A DNA stretch of 64,000 bases from Frankia umida (GCF_023242945.1 NZ_JALKFT010000001.1:186001-250000); one strand, 5' to 3'. Numbered from the stretch's first letter, positions 50,805-60,482 are shown. Translations and numbers: made by a program. The notes: generated by a model from the letters alone, not told the origin.

Positions 50805-52367
50805 TTGACGCAGGTGTCGGTCCACCACAGCGGTCCTCGCCCGGGCGAGCCGGCCGTCGGTCCGATCATCGCCACCCTGGCCTGCACCGGCACGGTGGCT
50901 TCCCTGATGTACACGCTCATGATCCCGCTGATCCCGGATCTGCCCAGGCTGTTGCACTCGTCCGCGTCGAACACGGCGTGGACGGTGACCGCCACCCTGC
51001 TTGGTTCGGCGGTCGCACCACCGATCGCCGGGCGGCTCGGCGACATGTACGGCAAGAAGCGTCTGCTGCTCGCGAGCCAGGTGCTGCTGATCGCCGGTTC
51101 GCTGCTGTGCGCGATGACGAGCAGCCTGCTGCCGGTCGTCTCGGGACGGGCGATGCAGGGCATGGCGTCCGGTGTGGTGCCGCTGGGGATCAGCATGATG
51201 CGCGACGTCCTGCCGCCGGCGCGGCTCGGCGCCGCCCTCGGCCTGATGAGCTCCTCGCTCGGCATCGGCGGCGCGCTGGGCATCCCGCTGTCCGCGCTGG
51301 TCGCGCAGCACGCCGACTGGCATGTGCTGTTCTGGGGAGCGGCCGGCCTGGGCACGATCATGCTCGTGGTGTTGTGGCGGGTGATACCGGCGCCGCCGCT
51401 CGCCAGCGACGCGGACGGAGACGGGGCTGGAGACAACGCCGGGGCCGGCGTCCGGGTCAGGGCGGGGCGCAGCCGCTTCGACGTCGTCGGGGCGGGTGGG
51501 CTGTTCGTCGGTCTGCTCGCCGTACTGCTGGTGATCTCCAAGGGCAGCGACTGGGGCTGGGGCGCTCCCGCCACCGTCGGTCTGGCCATCGGCGGGGTGC
51601 TGACCCTGCTGGTCTGGGGTTTCTGGGAACTGCGGGTACCGAACCCGGTGGTCGACCTGCGGATCACCGCCGGTCGTCAGGTCCTGATGACCAACATCAC
51701 CTCGATCATCGTCGGCGTCGCGATGTACGCGCTGTCGCTGGTCGTCCCGCAGCTGATGCAGATTCCGAGCGGAACCGGCTTCGGGTTCGGGAAGTCGATG
51801 GTGGTCGCCGGGCTGTGCTTCGCCCCGTTCGGCGTGGTGATGGTGCTGGCCTCGCCCGTCACGGCCCGGATCATCGCCGCGTTCGGCGCGAAGGCCAGCC
51901 TGATGCTCGGTGTGCTGATCATCGCGATCGGCTATGCGATCGGTGTGGCGTTCCTCAACGCGATCTGGCAGATCCTCATCGTCTGCGCGATCGTCGGCCT
52001 CGGGGTCGCCTTCGCCTACGCGGCCATGCCGACGCTGATCATGGCAGCGGTGCCGCCGACCGAGACGGCCGCGGCCAACGGTCTGAACACCCTGATGCGC
52101 GCGCTCGGTACCTCGACCGCCGCGGCGCTGATCGGGGTCGTGCTGTCCCACATGACCACGTCCTACCAGGGTGCCCAGGTACCGACCCTGTCCGGGTTCC
52201 GGATCACCTTCGCCATCGCGACCGTCGCGGCGGTGCTGGCGCTCGGGGTCGCCGCGCTCATTCCCGGCCGCCGCCCCGCGGTCGACCTCCCCCTCCCACG
52301 GCCCCTGCCGGACGACGCGGTGCACGTCAGTGGTCCGCACGTACAGGCGGTGTCGGACGGGCGGTGA
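50805..52367 (+). CDS. MFS drug:H+ antiporter, DHA2 (14-helix) type
   Basis: The 520-residue transporter starts at TTG 50805, chosen because GGGAGG lies 5 nt upstream; GTG 50814 is an alternative, and earlier in-frame starts run through the repeat region. Motif A-like GRLGDMYGKKRLLL follows helix 2, and SGRAMQGMASGVVPLGISMMRD lies in helix 4-5. About 14 hydrophobic segments are present, with a charged loop (residues 205-235). The divergent MarR gene implies inducible efflux of a toxic compound. Confidence 0.9.
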   Translation: MTQVSVHHSGPRPGEPAVGPIIATLACTGTVASLMYTLMIPLIPDLPRLLHSSASNTAWTVTATLLGSAVAPPIAGRLGDMYGKKRLLLASQVLLIAGSLLCAMTSSLLPVVSGRAMQGMASGVVPLGISMMRDVLPPARLGAALGLMSSSLGIGGALGIPLSALVAQHADWHVLFWGAAGLGTIMLVVLWRVIPAPPLASDADGDGAGDNAGAGVRVRAGRSRFDVVGAGGLFVGLLAVLLVISKGSDWGWGAPATVGLAIGGVLTLLVWGFWELRVPNPVVDLRITAGRQVLMTNITSIIVGVAMYALSLVVPQLMQIPSGTGFGFGKSMVVAGLCFAPFGVVMVLASPVTARIIAAFGAKASLMLGVLIIAIGYAIGVAFLNAIWQILIVCAIVGLGVAFAYAAMPTLIMAAVPPTETAAANGLNTLMRALGTSTAAALIGVVLSHMTTSYQGAQVPTLSGFRITFAIATVAAVLALGVAALIPGRRPAVDLPLPRPLPDDAVHVSGPHVQAVSDGR

Positions 52368-52831
52368 CCGGGAATCCCACCTGGGTGAGCAGATCCGCGC
52401 AGGCCAGCACTGGTGGCCAGGCCCACCACACCCGGGAGGACCTCGACGACGCCACCGTGGCGGCGGTCGGACGGCTCAGTGAGGCACTGGAATGCGTCGA
52501 GCGGGCCCGGGGCGCGCTGTACGAGTTCCACCAGCTGTCCGGGCACGCCGATCTCCTGCTCGGCGAGGCTCTCGAGCAGCTGGCCGAGGCGGGGCACCGC
52601 CGGATCGCGGCCCAGCTGCGCGAGGAGCTCCTCGGCCGCAACGTCCTGGACGGACGCTGGACCTTCCAGATCGTCGAGGAGTACGACGACCTCTACTACC
52701 GGCCCTTCGTCGAGGCGGACGCGGATGTGCGGCGCCGGCTGACCGGCGGGCAGCGCCACGTCCACGAGGCCCGGATGAAGGCCCGCGAGCGGCTCCGGGC
52801 CGGCCGTGACCTGTGGGGCCCGGGCGCCTGA
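52364..52831 (+). CDS. conserved actinobacterial protein of unknown function
   Basis: The 155-residue soluble, helix-rich protein contains VGRLSEALECVERARGALYEFHQLSGHADLLLGEALEQL, GRNVLDGRWTFQIVEEYDDLYYRPF and HVHEARMKARERLR. Homologues occur in mycobacteria and streptomycetes; I know no function. It starts at GTG 52364, overlapping the MFS stop by 4 nt, so it is coupled to the efflux gene. Confidence 0.8.
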   Translation: MTGNPTWVSRSAQASTGGQAHHTREDLDDATVAAVGRLSEALECVERARGALYEFHQLSGHADLLLGEALEQLAEAGHRRIAAQLREELLGRNVLDGRWTFQIVEEYDDLYYRPFVEADADVRRRLTGGQRHVHEARMKARERLRAGRDLWGPGA

Positions 52832-52857
52832 GGAGTCCCGTGGAGCTCAGGCGCCCG
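52821..52857. terminator. bidirectional hairpin between convergent genes
   Basis: CGGGCGCCTGAG pairs perfectly with CTCAGGCGCCCG around a 13-nt loop. A nested alternative, GAGTCCCG/CGGGACTC (52833-52866), overlaps it. The first arm includes the stop region of the upstream gene. Confidence 0.7.
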
Positions 52858-52864
52858 GCGGGAC

Positions 52865-53626
52865 TCAGGCGTCGCGACGGCGGGCGAGGATCGTGCCGAT
52901 CAGGAACAACCCGAAGCAGACCGCGGCGAAGTAGAGCAGCGATCCCCACGGGCCCAGCGGCATGTCGTCGATCACCGGCGGCCCGTCCGTGTGGCGGGGG
53001 GCGCCCGCGACGACGAAGTTGTTGCTGGCGATGAAGGGGAGCCAGTGCTGGATGTGATCGCCGACGCGCGGGATCACCGGTAGCAGGTTCTCCACCAGAA
53101 GCACGTAGATCAGTTCGATCACGATCGCGCCGGCGGACTGCCGGACGATCAGACCGATGGCCATCGCGAACACCGCGGCCAGCAGGTACACCAGGCCGAC
53201 GCCGAAGACGCCGCGGTACTCCTGGGCGGTGTTCAGCCCGAGCGGGGCGTCCGGCTGGATCAGCCGGGCGATCCCCCAGGACCCGACGCCGGTGAGCTCA
53301 CCGACGACCGCGGCCAGGGTCGCCACCACCACGAGCTTGGCGACAAGCGCGGGCGTCCGGGTGGGCACGGCGAGAAACGTCGAACGGATCGTGCCGAACC
53401 GGTATTCGGTGGTGACCGCCAGCGTGGCCATCACCATCATCACCACGAGCCCGAAGTTGTAGCCGAACTGGGTGACGTCCGGGGTGAGGTCGGCTACGTC
53501 GTTCGAACTGGTGGTCGCGGCGATGAGGGAGGTGAATCCCACGGTCAGGACGGTCGCCAGGATCATGCACCACCACGGCGAGCGGGTGGAGAACAGCTTG
53601 ATCCGCTCCACGGTGAGCAGCGTCAT
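52865..53626 (-). CDS. ABC-2 type transporter permease
   Basis: The 253-residue protein has six predicted helices, starting VERIKLFSTRSPWWCMILATVLTVGFTSL and including TQFGYNFGLVVMMVMATLAVTTEYRFGTIRSTFLAVPTR, the typical ABC-2 permease segment. It overlaps the ATPase gene by 4 nt. It probably exports a peptide or lipid-like compound or gives bacitracin-type resistance; the substrate is unknown. Confidence 0.88.
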   Translation of the reverse strand: MTLLTVERIKLFSTRSPWWCMILATVLTVGFTSLIAATTSSNDVADLTPDVTQFGYNFGLVVMMVMATLAVTTEYRFGTIRSTFLAVPTRTPALVAKLVVVATLAAVVGELTGVGSWGIARLIQPDAPLGLNTAQEYRGVFGVGLVYLLAAVFAMAIGLIVRQSAGAIVIELIYVLLVENLLPVIPRVGDHIQHWLPFIASNNFVVAGAPRHTDGPPVIDDMPLGPWGSLLYFAAVCFGLFLIGTILARRRDA

Positions 53627-54663
53627 CGCGCGTCCCCTCCCCGCGTGGGCGCGCCCGACGCCGGCACCCCGACCGCCGCCTGACCGAGCGGTGGCCCGCT
53701 GGTGGGCGGTGGAACCACCCCGCCGACGGTGCCGGGAGGGCCGGACCCGCCGCCGTGATACTCCACGTCCTGCCCGGTGAGCTGAATGAAGGCCTCTTCC
53801 AGTGAGCCGCGCTGGGCGGCGAGTTCGTGCAGGACCAGCCCGACCGTCCCGGCCAGCTCGCCGATCTGCTCGGTGCTGGTGTTCGGCACCAGCAGGGCCG
53901 CGGGCCCCGCGTCACCGGCCGGCACGTCGCGGACGGTCAGGCCCTGGCCGGTGAGCAGGCCGTGCAGCCGTTCCATCTCCGGCCCACGCACCCGGACCGC
54001 CGATTCGGAGGCGTTGTCGATGAACTCCCGCGTGCTGGTCTGGGCGATCAGCCGCCCCCGGCCGATGACGACCAGATCCTGGGCGGTCAGCGCCATCTCG
54101 GAGAGCAGATGGCTCGAGACGAACACCGTGCGACCCTCATCCGCCAGCCGGTGCATGAACTGCCGAATCCACAGGATGCCCTCGGGGTCGAGCCCGTTGA
54201 CCGGCTCATCGAAGAGCAGGACACCCGGGTCACCCAGCAACGCGGTCGCGATGCCCAGGCGCTGGGACATGCCCAGGGAGAACCCGCCGGCGCGCTTACC
54301 CGCCACCGCGGTCAGCCCGACAGCCTCGAGCACCTCGTCGACCCGCTGGGCAGGAATCCGGTTGGACGCCGCGATCCAGCGCAGATGCGCCCGGGCGGAC
54401 CGGTTGGGGTGCACCCACTTCGCGTCCAGCAACGCCCCGACCTGCCGCAGCGGATGACGCAGCTCGGCGTAGCGCCGACCGTTGATCCGGACCGTTCCCG
54501 CGGTCGGGTTGTCGAGCCCCAGGATCATCCGCATCGTCGTGGACTTTCCCGCGCCGTTGGGCCCGAGAAAGCCGGTCACCTTGCCGGGCGCCACCGTGAA
54601 CGACAGGTCATTGACCGCGACCGTTCGTCCATACCGCTTGGTGAGCCCCTGTGCCTCGATCAT
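53623..54663 (-). CDS. ABC transporter ATP-binding protein (BcrA-like)
   Basis: The 346-residue ATPase has Walker A GPNGAGKSTTM, signature FSLGMSQRLGIA, Walker B VLLFDEPVNGLDPEG and the switch His in VFVSSHLLSE. The C-terminal 110 residues form an accessory domain (LHGLLTGQGLTVRDVPAG) and a Pro/Gly-rich tail. The start ATG 54663 has GGAG upstream. It pairs with the permease gene that overlaps its 3' end. Confidence 0.92.
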   Translation of the reverse strand: MIEAQGLTKRYGRTVAVNDLSFTVAPGKVTGFLGPNGAGKSTTMRMILGLDNPTAGTVRINGRRYAELRHPLRQVGALLDAKWVHPNRSARAHLRWIAASNRIPAQRVDEVLEAVGLTAVAGKRAGGFSLGMSQRLGIATALLGDPGVLLFDEPVNGLDPEGILWIRQFMHRLADEGRTVFVSSHLLSEMALTAQDLVVIGRGRLIAQTSTREFIDNASESAVRVRGPEMERLHGLLTGQGLTVRDVPAGDAGPAALLVPNTSTEQIGELAGTVGLVLHELAAQRGSLEEAFIQLTGQDVEYHGGGSGPPGTVGGVVPPPTSGPPLGQAAVGVPASGAPTRGGDAR

Positions 54664-54877
54664 TCGTCTCCACTCGGGCGGTGCTCCACTGCCCTGACTG
54701 GCCGGGCTGCCGGGCTGGCCAGTCAGCTGGGCCGGGCCGGGTTGGCGTCAGTACGCGCCCATCCTGGCGGATTACCTACCCGCCGGACCAGAGCTGGCCA
54801 CCCAACGCGGCATGTCGCCAACCTGACAGAACGACACCGCGACGTGATGCTGTTCCGCGTCGTCAGAGGCTGCGTCG

Positions 54878-55780
54878 TCAGAGGCTGCGTCGTCCGGCCA
54901 GGATCTCCTCGGCGAGTTCCGACACCCGGCGCCGTTCGTCCCGCGCGGTGCGCCGCAGTCTCTCAAAGGCCGACACCGGGTCGGTGCGCATCGTCGCCAT
55001 CAGATATCCCACCGCACGCTCAATGGGAACCCGATAGTCCAGCGCGTACTGCAACTGCCGGGCGAGCCGGTCGTTGCGATCGGCGATCAGCCCGGCCAGC
55101 AGCAGGTTCTCCAGCACCCCACCGAAGTGCACGATCGCGTCGCGTTCGCTGGCCGTCCACTGCCGGACCTGGTTGTCGGCGACGTTCAACGTCCCGATCG
55201 GGCCACCACCGAGGCGTACCGGTACGCCCAGGACGGCCCGCACGCCCCCGGCGGTCAGGGCCGGGGTGACCCGCGGCCACCGGTCATCGATCGTGATGTC
55301 GTTGGACACGACGATCTCGTCCACTATGAACGACTCCACGCACGGTCCCTCGCCGAACTCCTCCTGAACCCGTTCGAGCAGGGCACCCGTGCTGTCGGAG
55401 GCGGCGATGCTGCGCAGCGCCCGGTCGGCGTCCACCAGCAGCACACCCGCACCGGCCAGATCGAAGATCTCGGTGACCGCGCCCACCACCTCGCTGACCA
55501 GCTTGGCGAGTTCGACCTGACTGGGCACCTGGTGATGCAGTCGGGCAAGGCTCGCGTCCAGGCGCACCTTGTCGATCTCCACGATCGCGCTCCCGCCTCT
55601 ACGACCCGCCGCGCGCCGGGACTGCGTACCCGCAGACCCACTGCTGCCAGTACTGGCAGTACTGGCAGCACTGGCAGCGCCGCCAGTACCGCCGGTGCTG
55701 GCGTTGTCGCCACGGCCGTCAGGGTCGTCTCGGGCGGCCGTCGGTTGCTGTCTCGATGTCGTGCCATCCTGCCGGATCAC
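54878..55780 (-). CDS. GAF-ANTAR regulatory protein
   Basis: The 300-residue protein has a Ser/Thr/Gly/Ala-rich leader (residues 25-65). A GAF domain follows (VSEVVGAVTEIFDLAGAGVLLVDADRALRSIAAS to LGVPVRLGGGPIGTLNVADNQVRQW). It ends with an ANTAR RNA-binding domain (RNDRLARQLQYALDYRVPIERAVGYLMATMRTDPVSAFERLRRTARDERRRVSELAEEI). ANTAR proteins act as antiterminators that bind paired hairpins in nascent RNA. GAF probably senses a small ligand. No dual-hairpin target was identified nearby. It probably forms an operon with the small gene 27 bp upstream. Confidence 0.9.
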   Translation of the reverse strand: MIRQDGTTSRQQPTAARDDPDGRGDNASTGGTGGAASAASTASTGSSGSAGTQSRRAAGRRGGSAIVEIDKVRLDASLARLHHQVPSQVELAKLVSEVVGAVTEIFDLAGAGVLLVDADRALRSIAASDSTGALLERVQEEFGEGPCVESFIVDEIVVSNDITIDDRWPRVTPALTAGGVRAVLGVPVRLGGGPIGTLNVADNQVRQWTASERDAIVHFGGVLENLLLAGLIADRNDRLARQLQYALDYRVPIERAVGYLMATMRTDPVSAFERLRRTARDERRRVSELAEEILAGRRSL

Positions 55781-55807
55781 CGTGCGCGCTACCAGCCCGC
55801 CCGGCGG

Positions 55808-56173
55808 CTACGCACCGGCGTCGTCCGCGCCCTGTACCGCGCGGGACGAGCGCCGACGGCGTACTCCGACATCGACCTGACGACGCACCGTACCGTCGAA
55901 GGCCGCGGTGCGCTCGGCCTCGATCGACGTATTGATCATTTCAAGCAGGTGCTCGCGCTCGCCGGGGCTCATCCCCGACATCAGACTGTCGACCAGCTCG
56001 GACCCATCCTCGACGGTGATCGCCGTGGGGTGCGTTTCGGCTGCCGGCGCGGGGATGTTCGCCGCCGGCGGCTCCTGCTGCCCGGCGCGTGCGGCCGGGA
56101 TGGCGTCCGGCGTCTCGAGCCGACCACCAGGGTCGTGCGCCACTTGGGACACGATGGAATCGTCTGCGGGCAT
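55808..56173 (-). CDS. small protein of unknown function upstream of the GAF-ANTAR gene
   Basis: The 121-residue product starts at ATG 56173 with GGAGAG 6 nt upstream. The central part GSELVDSLMSGMSPGEREHLLEMINTSIEAERTAAFDG is a likely amphipathic helix pair; the ends are disordered, with a basic RRQVDVGVRRRRSSR tail. No family is recognised. Same strand and close spacing suggest that it works with the GAF-ANTAR protein. Confidence 0.6.
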   Translation of the reverse strand: MPADDSIVSQVAHDPGGRLETPDAIPAARAGQQEPPAANIPAPAAETHPTAITVEDGSELVDSLMSGMSPGEREHLLEMINTSIEAERTAAFDGTVRRQVDVGVRRRRSSRAVQGADDAGA

Positions 56174-56269
56174 GCGTCACTCTCCGTGACTCGGCCGCAG
56201 ACACAGGGCAGGCGAATTGATCGGTTGCCGGACAGACTACCGCACGCGCGGCCCGCCCGGCAGGAGACA

Positions 56270-57136
56270 TCAGCCGCCGATCGCCGCCGCCAGCCGAGCC
56301 CAGCCGTCCCGGGGCAGTTCGCCCGGCGTGTCGGTGAGCACCTGCACGGCGACGTGGTTCGCCCCCGCGCCGTGATGAGCACCGATGCGGGCCAGGATCG
56401 CCGTCTCGTCCCCCCAGGCGACCAGGGCGTCGACGAGCTGGTCTGAGCCACCGTCGGTGAGATCGACGTCGGTGAAGCCGAGGCGACGCAGGTTGTTCGT
56501 GTAGTTCGGCAGGCCCAGATAGGGAGCCAGGGCGCGGCGGGCGATCGCCCGGGCCTGCTCGGCGTCGGTGCTGAACACGACCTTCTGCTCGGTGGCCAGC
56601 AGCGGGCCCGGGCCGAGGAGCCGACGAGCCTCGCGGGTGTGCTCGGCGGTGACCAGATACGGCAACGCCCCCGCCGTGCGTTCGGCGGCGATGCCCAGCA
56701 CCCTGGGTCCGAGTGCGGCGAGCGCCTGGTCCTCACGCGGCACACCGAGTTCGTCCAGCGTGTCGAGGTAGTCGAGGAGCACCTCCACCGGCTTCTCCCA
56801 GGGCCGTCCGGTGGCCCGCTCGACCGGCTCCCGGTGCCCGACACCGAACCCGAGCAGCAGCCGGTCAGGGTGCGCCTTCGCGAGCATCGCGTAGTGATCG
56901 GCGACGATGTCCGCCTTCTCGGTCCAGATGTTCAGAATGCTTGTACCGACGACCAGCCCTTCGGTGCCATCCAGGATGGCCGCCGGGAGCTCCAGGTCCC
57001 CGCTCGCCGCCCCGATCCACATCGTTGGAAAGCCCATCGACGCCACCTCGACGGCGATGTCCGTCCGGCCTCGGACGTCCGTCGGCCATTGCCGCTGAGC
57101 TGCCCAAAGCCCAATCCTGCCGACCTCAACTACCAC
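56270..57136 (-). CDS. LLM-class F420-dependent oxidoreductase
   Basis: The 288-residue protein of the luciferase-like TIM-barrel superfamily starts VVVEVGRIGLWAAQRQWP. It contains EVASMGFPTMWIGAASGDLE, TGTSILN-like VGTSILNIWTEKADIVADHYAMLAKAHPDRLLLGFGVGH, and REDQALAALGPRVLGIAAERTAGALPYLVTAEHT. This TIGR03620-type pattern is common in F420-rich actinobacteria. GTG 57136 has GGAAGGGG upstream; GTG 57208 would add an implausible 24-residue leader. Substrate unknown. Confidence 0.87.
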   Translation of the reverse strand: MVVEVGRIGLWAAQRQWPTDVRGRTDIAVEVASMGFPTMWIGAASGDLELPAAILDGTEGLVVGTSILNIWTEKADIVADHYAMLAKAHPDRLLLGFGVGHREPVERATGRPWEKPVEVLLDYLDTLDELGVPREDQALAALGPRVLGIAAERTAGALPYLVTAEHTREARRLLGPGPLLATEQKVVFSTDAEQARAIARRALAPYLGLPNYTNNLRRLGFTDVDLTDGGSDQLVDALVAWGDETAILARIGAHHGAGANHVAVQVLTDTPGELPRDGWARLAAAIGG

Positions 57137-57391
57137 GACGAGCCCCTTCCGCGCAGGGAACTGCGACTGTCCGCACCGACACCCCATCACGATTGCTACC
57201 CCGCGCACACGCCGGCTATGTCGGCCTGTTTGCCCGGGCCGAACGACCCGAGCGCATCGTCCCGTTCGACCCCGATCTGACCACGACCTTCAGCCCGCCC
57301 GTCCCGTCGGCCCACGCATCCGGCCGACCACCACCCCCACCATCGGGCGTCCACCATCGGACGCCGGCGAACGGACACGGGCGAACGGACG

Positions 57392-58297
57392 TCAGCGAAC
57401 GGACGACGCCGTCGTCACCGGATGTTCGGGGACGGCGGTCGTCTGGGACACGGCCGCCTGCGGACGCAGCTCGTCCAGGGTGAGCTGGTGGGCCGGTGGG
57501 CCGGACAGCACCGTCTCGGATGTCATCGTCAGATCCGCCGCGACGTGCAGCAGTTCGCCGCTGTCCAGCAGACGCCAGCGTGGGTCCTCGTCCATCCGCT
57601 CGCTTTCCACCACCACCGCCGGAGCCTCCAGCAGATCGACCGAGCGGACCCGGATCTCGCTGAAGGGGCTCGCATGGTCAAGATGACGCGCGTTGCGCCC
57701 ACCCGGGCCGCGGCGCAACACATAAAGCCCGTTGGTGTCCGGGTACCGCAACGCCCAGAGCTCGCCGCCGGCGATCAGGATCATGTTGATCGAGTACATC
57801 GGCAGATTGGCCGCGATCCACCGGGCAGCGGACGTGATGCCCGCCCCCACGTCGCCGTCATGCCGAGCGATCTCCCTGGTGATCAGGGCGAAGTACCGTT
57901 CGGAGTCGGTGTCCCCCGCCACCTCCAGGCCGGCCGCGCCCAGTTCGTCCTCCAGCTGCCGCAGCCCCTCGATCACCCCGTTGTGCGCGAAGATCCGACC
58001 ATCCCGGACGAACGGATGCGTGTTCTCGTCGCTGGCCCGCCCGGTCGAGGCATGCCGGACATGCGCGACGAAGGTCGTCGCGGTGATCTCCTGCGGTTGC
58101 CGGGCGAACTCGGTGTCGGCGCTGCCGCGGATCGTCTGCCGCAGCACCCGCGGCGCCCCGTCCGGACCGATCGCGCCGAGCCCGACCCCGTCCGGCGAGC
58201 GACGCGGCGCCGCATCGAGGCTGTCGGCCGCGTCCAGGAGCCAGAACGTCGCACTGATCGGCGTCGGCCCACTACTCATCGCGAACAGGTGGCACAT
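57392..58297 (-). CDS. class II glutamine amidotransferase, YafJ-like
   Basis: The 301-residue protein starts MCHLFAMSSG, so Cys becomes the N-terminal nucleophile after Met removal. The family features SPDGVGLGAIG, VAHVRHASTGRASDENTHPF and FAHNGVIEGLRQLE (glutamine-binding Asn-Gly) are intact, as is GDTDSERYFALI. There is no fused synthase domain, as in YafJ and the ergothioneine hydrolase EgtC; neighbours do not include egt genes. The start is ATG 58297. Confidence 0.9.
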   Translation of the reverse strand: MCHLFAMSSGPTPISATFWLLDAADSLDAAPRRSPDGVGLGAIGPDGAPRVLRQTIRGSADTEFARQPQEITATTFVAHVRHASTGRASDENTHPFVRDGRIFAHNGVIEGLRQLEDELGAAGLEVAGDTDSERYFALITREIARHDGDVGAGITSAARWIAANLPMYSINMILIAGGELWALRYPDTNGLYVLRRGPGGRNARHLDHASPFSEIRVRSVDLLEAPAVVVESERMDEDPRWRLLDSGELLHVAADLTMTSETVLSGPPAHQLTLDELRPQAAVSQTTAVPEHPVTTASSVR

Positions 58298-59011
58298 CAG
58301 TCCTCCCCTCCCCTCATGTCACCCTCCCTCATGTCGACGGGTCTCTTCCCTCCCGCGCCGCGGCCATGCCCGAGGCCGGACGACATTCCCGGCATCCGGC
58401 ACCCGATGCCCCACTGGTGCGCGGACAACACCCACCAGACCCAATTCCGTTTCGTTTCATCGCGCAATATGCAACGGAAGCATCCAGGCAACCACCCCAC
58501 CGCCACCACCTCATGCCCACCACCAGCGCGGCCACCACCACCGGGGCAGACCCACCCCGGGCCAGCACGGCCCGCTGGCCCGTTTCCGCGGCGCGGCGCC
58601 GCCCCCTCGGAGCATGGCCGCCTTCCGCGATGCCTCCAGGACAGCCGTGACCGCGCGGAGCCGGCTCGCTTGTGCACGCTGCGAGCTGGACGCTGGCTAC
58701 TCTGACGTAATTGTCGAGTTTAGTATTTTTGAGACAACGTGCCCACCGACTCACATCGGGCGCCAGGTCGACTCGCATAGGCCCTGACCTCCAATGATCG
58801 GCACGACATGGCCGCAATAGGCCCATCCGGACACCTCTCCCGCCAGGCACCAGAACAGACATAACACCCCCATCGCCATGGAAGGTCTAAATCGCCGACT
58901 GGATTCGATGGCGGATTCGCCGGATGGCCTTGCCGGGCGGAGTAACGTAGCCCCGACATTGCTCCCACGTGGCACCGCGGATCGGGCGCCCGGGTGGTGG
59001 AACGGAGACCC
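58298..59011. other. 714-bp divergent gene-free region
   Basis: No frame has coding support. The segment 58700-58740 is strongly A+T-rich for this genome (TAATTGTCGAGTTTAGTATT), and 58440-58475 is moderately so. It must hold the amidotransferase and glycosyltransferase promoters. The size and composition also fit a small RNA or a horizontally acquired spacer. Confidence 0.5.
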
Positions 59012-60430
59012 ATGGCGAGTTACTTCCGTTCGCTACACAGCCTGTGCATCGTGTTTCTCTGCGAACAGTTCCCGCCGGTGGTGTGGGACGGCGCGGGCAG
59101 CTACACGGCGACGCTCGCGATCGCCCTGGCGAAGCTCGGGCATGAGGTCCACGTGGTGTGCGCCCAGGGGCACCGCGTCGTCGACACCGTGCAGGACGGC
59201 GTGCACGTCCACCGCCGGCCGCTGCTGCGCCTGCCGGTCAGCCGTGGTCTCGGCCCGATCGGCGACCGGCTGCGCGGGCCGCTCTACCCGCGGGATTCCA
59301 TCAGCCTCCGGGCCAGCCTGCCGCTGTCCTACACGATGTGGATGCGCCAGCTCAGACTCCAGCCGGATGTCATCGAGACCCAGGACGGCGAGACCCGTGG
59401 TCTCATGCAGGCCATGGCCCGCAGCCGGCCGCTGGCGATCCACCTGCACTGCCCGACGATGCTGACCGTCCAGCTCGCCGGCGCGCCGATCGGTCCGAAG
59501 GGCCGCCTCGCCGACCGGCTCGACCGGATGTCCGCGGATCTGGCGGATGTGGTCACGTCTCCGTCCCAGCTGCTCGTCGACACGTTGCGTGACCGTGGCT
59601 GGCTGAGCGGCCGGTCGGTCGAAGTCATCCCGAACCCGTTCGACGCCGTGCCCTGGCTCGGCATCCCGGACGTCTCCCGGACCAGGCCGGTGATCGCGAC
59701 CGTCGGCCGGCTCGAGGCGTACAAGGGGGTCGACGTGCTGCTCGACGCGTCGTCCCGGCTGCGGGCGGCCGGCGTCGACCATCGGCTGGTGCTCGCGGGC
59801 CGGCCCGCCGGCGAGATCCACGGTGTCCCCGCCGGTACCTGGTTGGAACGACAGGCCCGCAACCTCGGTCTGGACGTCGAGTTCACCGGTCATCTCGGCG
59901 GTGAGCAGGTCCGGGAGATCTACCGACGGGCCCGGGTCGTGGCCGTGCCGAGCCGGTTCGAGAGCTTCTCCATCGCCGCCGCCGAGGCCATGGCCGCCGG
60001 CCGTCCGGTGGTCACCACCACACGCACCGGGATCGCACCGTTCGTCCAGCGTTGGGGTGGCGGGGCGGTCGTCCCCGTCGATGATCCGGCGGCCCTCGCC
60101 GACGCGCTCGCGCCCTATCTGCTTGATCCGGCACGAGCGGCCGCCGTCGGCGCCCAGGGCCGGGCCGGGGTCGCCGAGATCGACCCGATGATGATCGCCC
60201 GCCGCAAGGAGGAGGCCTACCGGGACGCCATCACCGGTTTCGCCGCCCGGTCAGGAGCGTGGCGGCGCCGCCGGATCGACCCCGCGCTGCTGACCCTGCC
60301 CCCCGGCTCGGCACCCCCGACCGCATCGCCGATGACGCCGTCGGCACTGCCACTTCCGTCGACACTGCCACTTCCGTCGACGCTGCCGACGGTGTCGGAG
60401 CACCCGCAGGACATCCACGACACCGCCTGA
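59012..60430 (+). CDS. GT4-family glycosyltransferase
   Basis: The 472-residue GT-B enzyme has an N-terminal acceptor domain beginning CIVFLCEQFPPVVWDGAGSYTATLAIALAKLGHEVHVV. The donor domain has PVIATVGRLEAYKGVDVLLDA and the E-x7-E motif in PSRFESFSIAAAEAMAAGRPVV. The last 55 residues are Pro/Ser/Thr-rich with a repeated LPLPSTLP. It is cytoplasmic, probably using a nucleotide sugar to build a glycolipid, cell-wall glycan or small glycoside. The start is ATG 59012 with GGAG 4 nt upstream. It converges on the PIG-L gene. Confidence 0.9.
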   Translation: MASYFRSLHSLCIVFLCEQFPPVVWDGAGSYTATLAIALAKLGHEVHVVCAQGHRVVDTVQDGVHVHRRPLLRLPVSRGLGPIGDRLRGPLYPRDSISLRASLPLSYTMWMRQLRLQPDVIETQDGETRGLMQAMARSRPLAIHLHCPTMLTVQLAGAPIGPKGRLADRLDRMSADLADVVTSPSQLLVDTLRDRGWLSGRSVEVIPNPFDAVPWLGIPDVSRTRPVIATVGRLEAYKGVDVLLDASSRLRAAGVDHRLVLAGRPAGEIHGVPAGTWLERQARNLGLDVEFTGHLGGEQVREIYRRARVVAVPSRFESFSIAAAEAMAAGRPVVTTTRTGIAPFVQRWGGGAVVPVDDPAALADALAPYLLDPARAAAVGAQGRAGVAEIDPMMIARRKEEAYRDAITGFAARSGAWRRRRIDPALLTLPPGSAPPTASPMTPSALPLPSTLPLPSTLPTVSEHPQDIHDTA

Positions 60431-60482
60431 TCGCCACCACGCGACCGTGGTGGCTCAGCCAGCCTCGGGGCCCCCTCCGCCG

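Noticed and set aside
54240..54300. Atypical ABC signature LGMSQ instead of LSGGQ
   Set aside because: BcrA-type ATPases commonly have LGM(K/S)QR at this position, so it is not evidence of inactivity.
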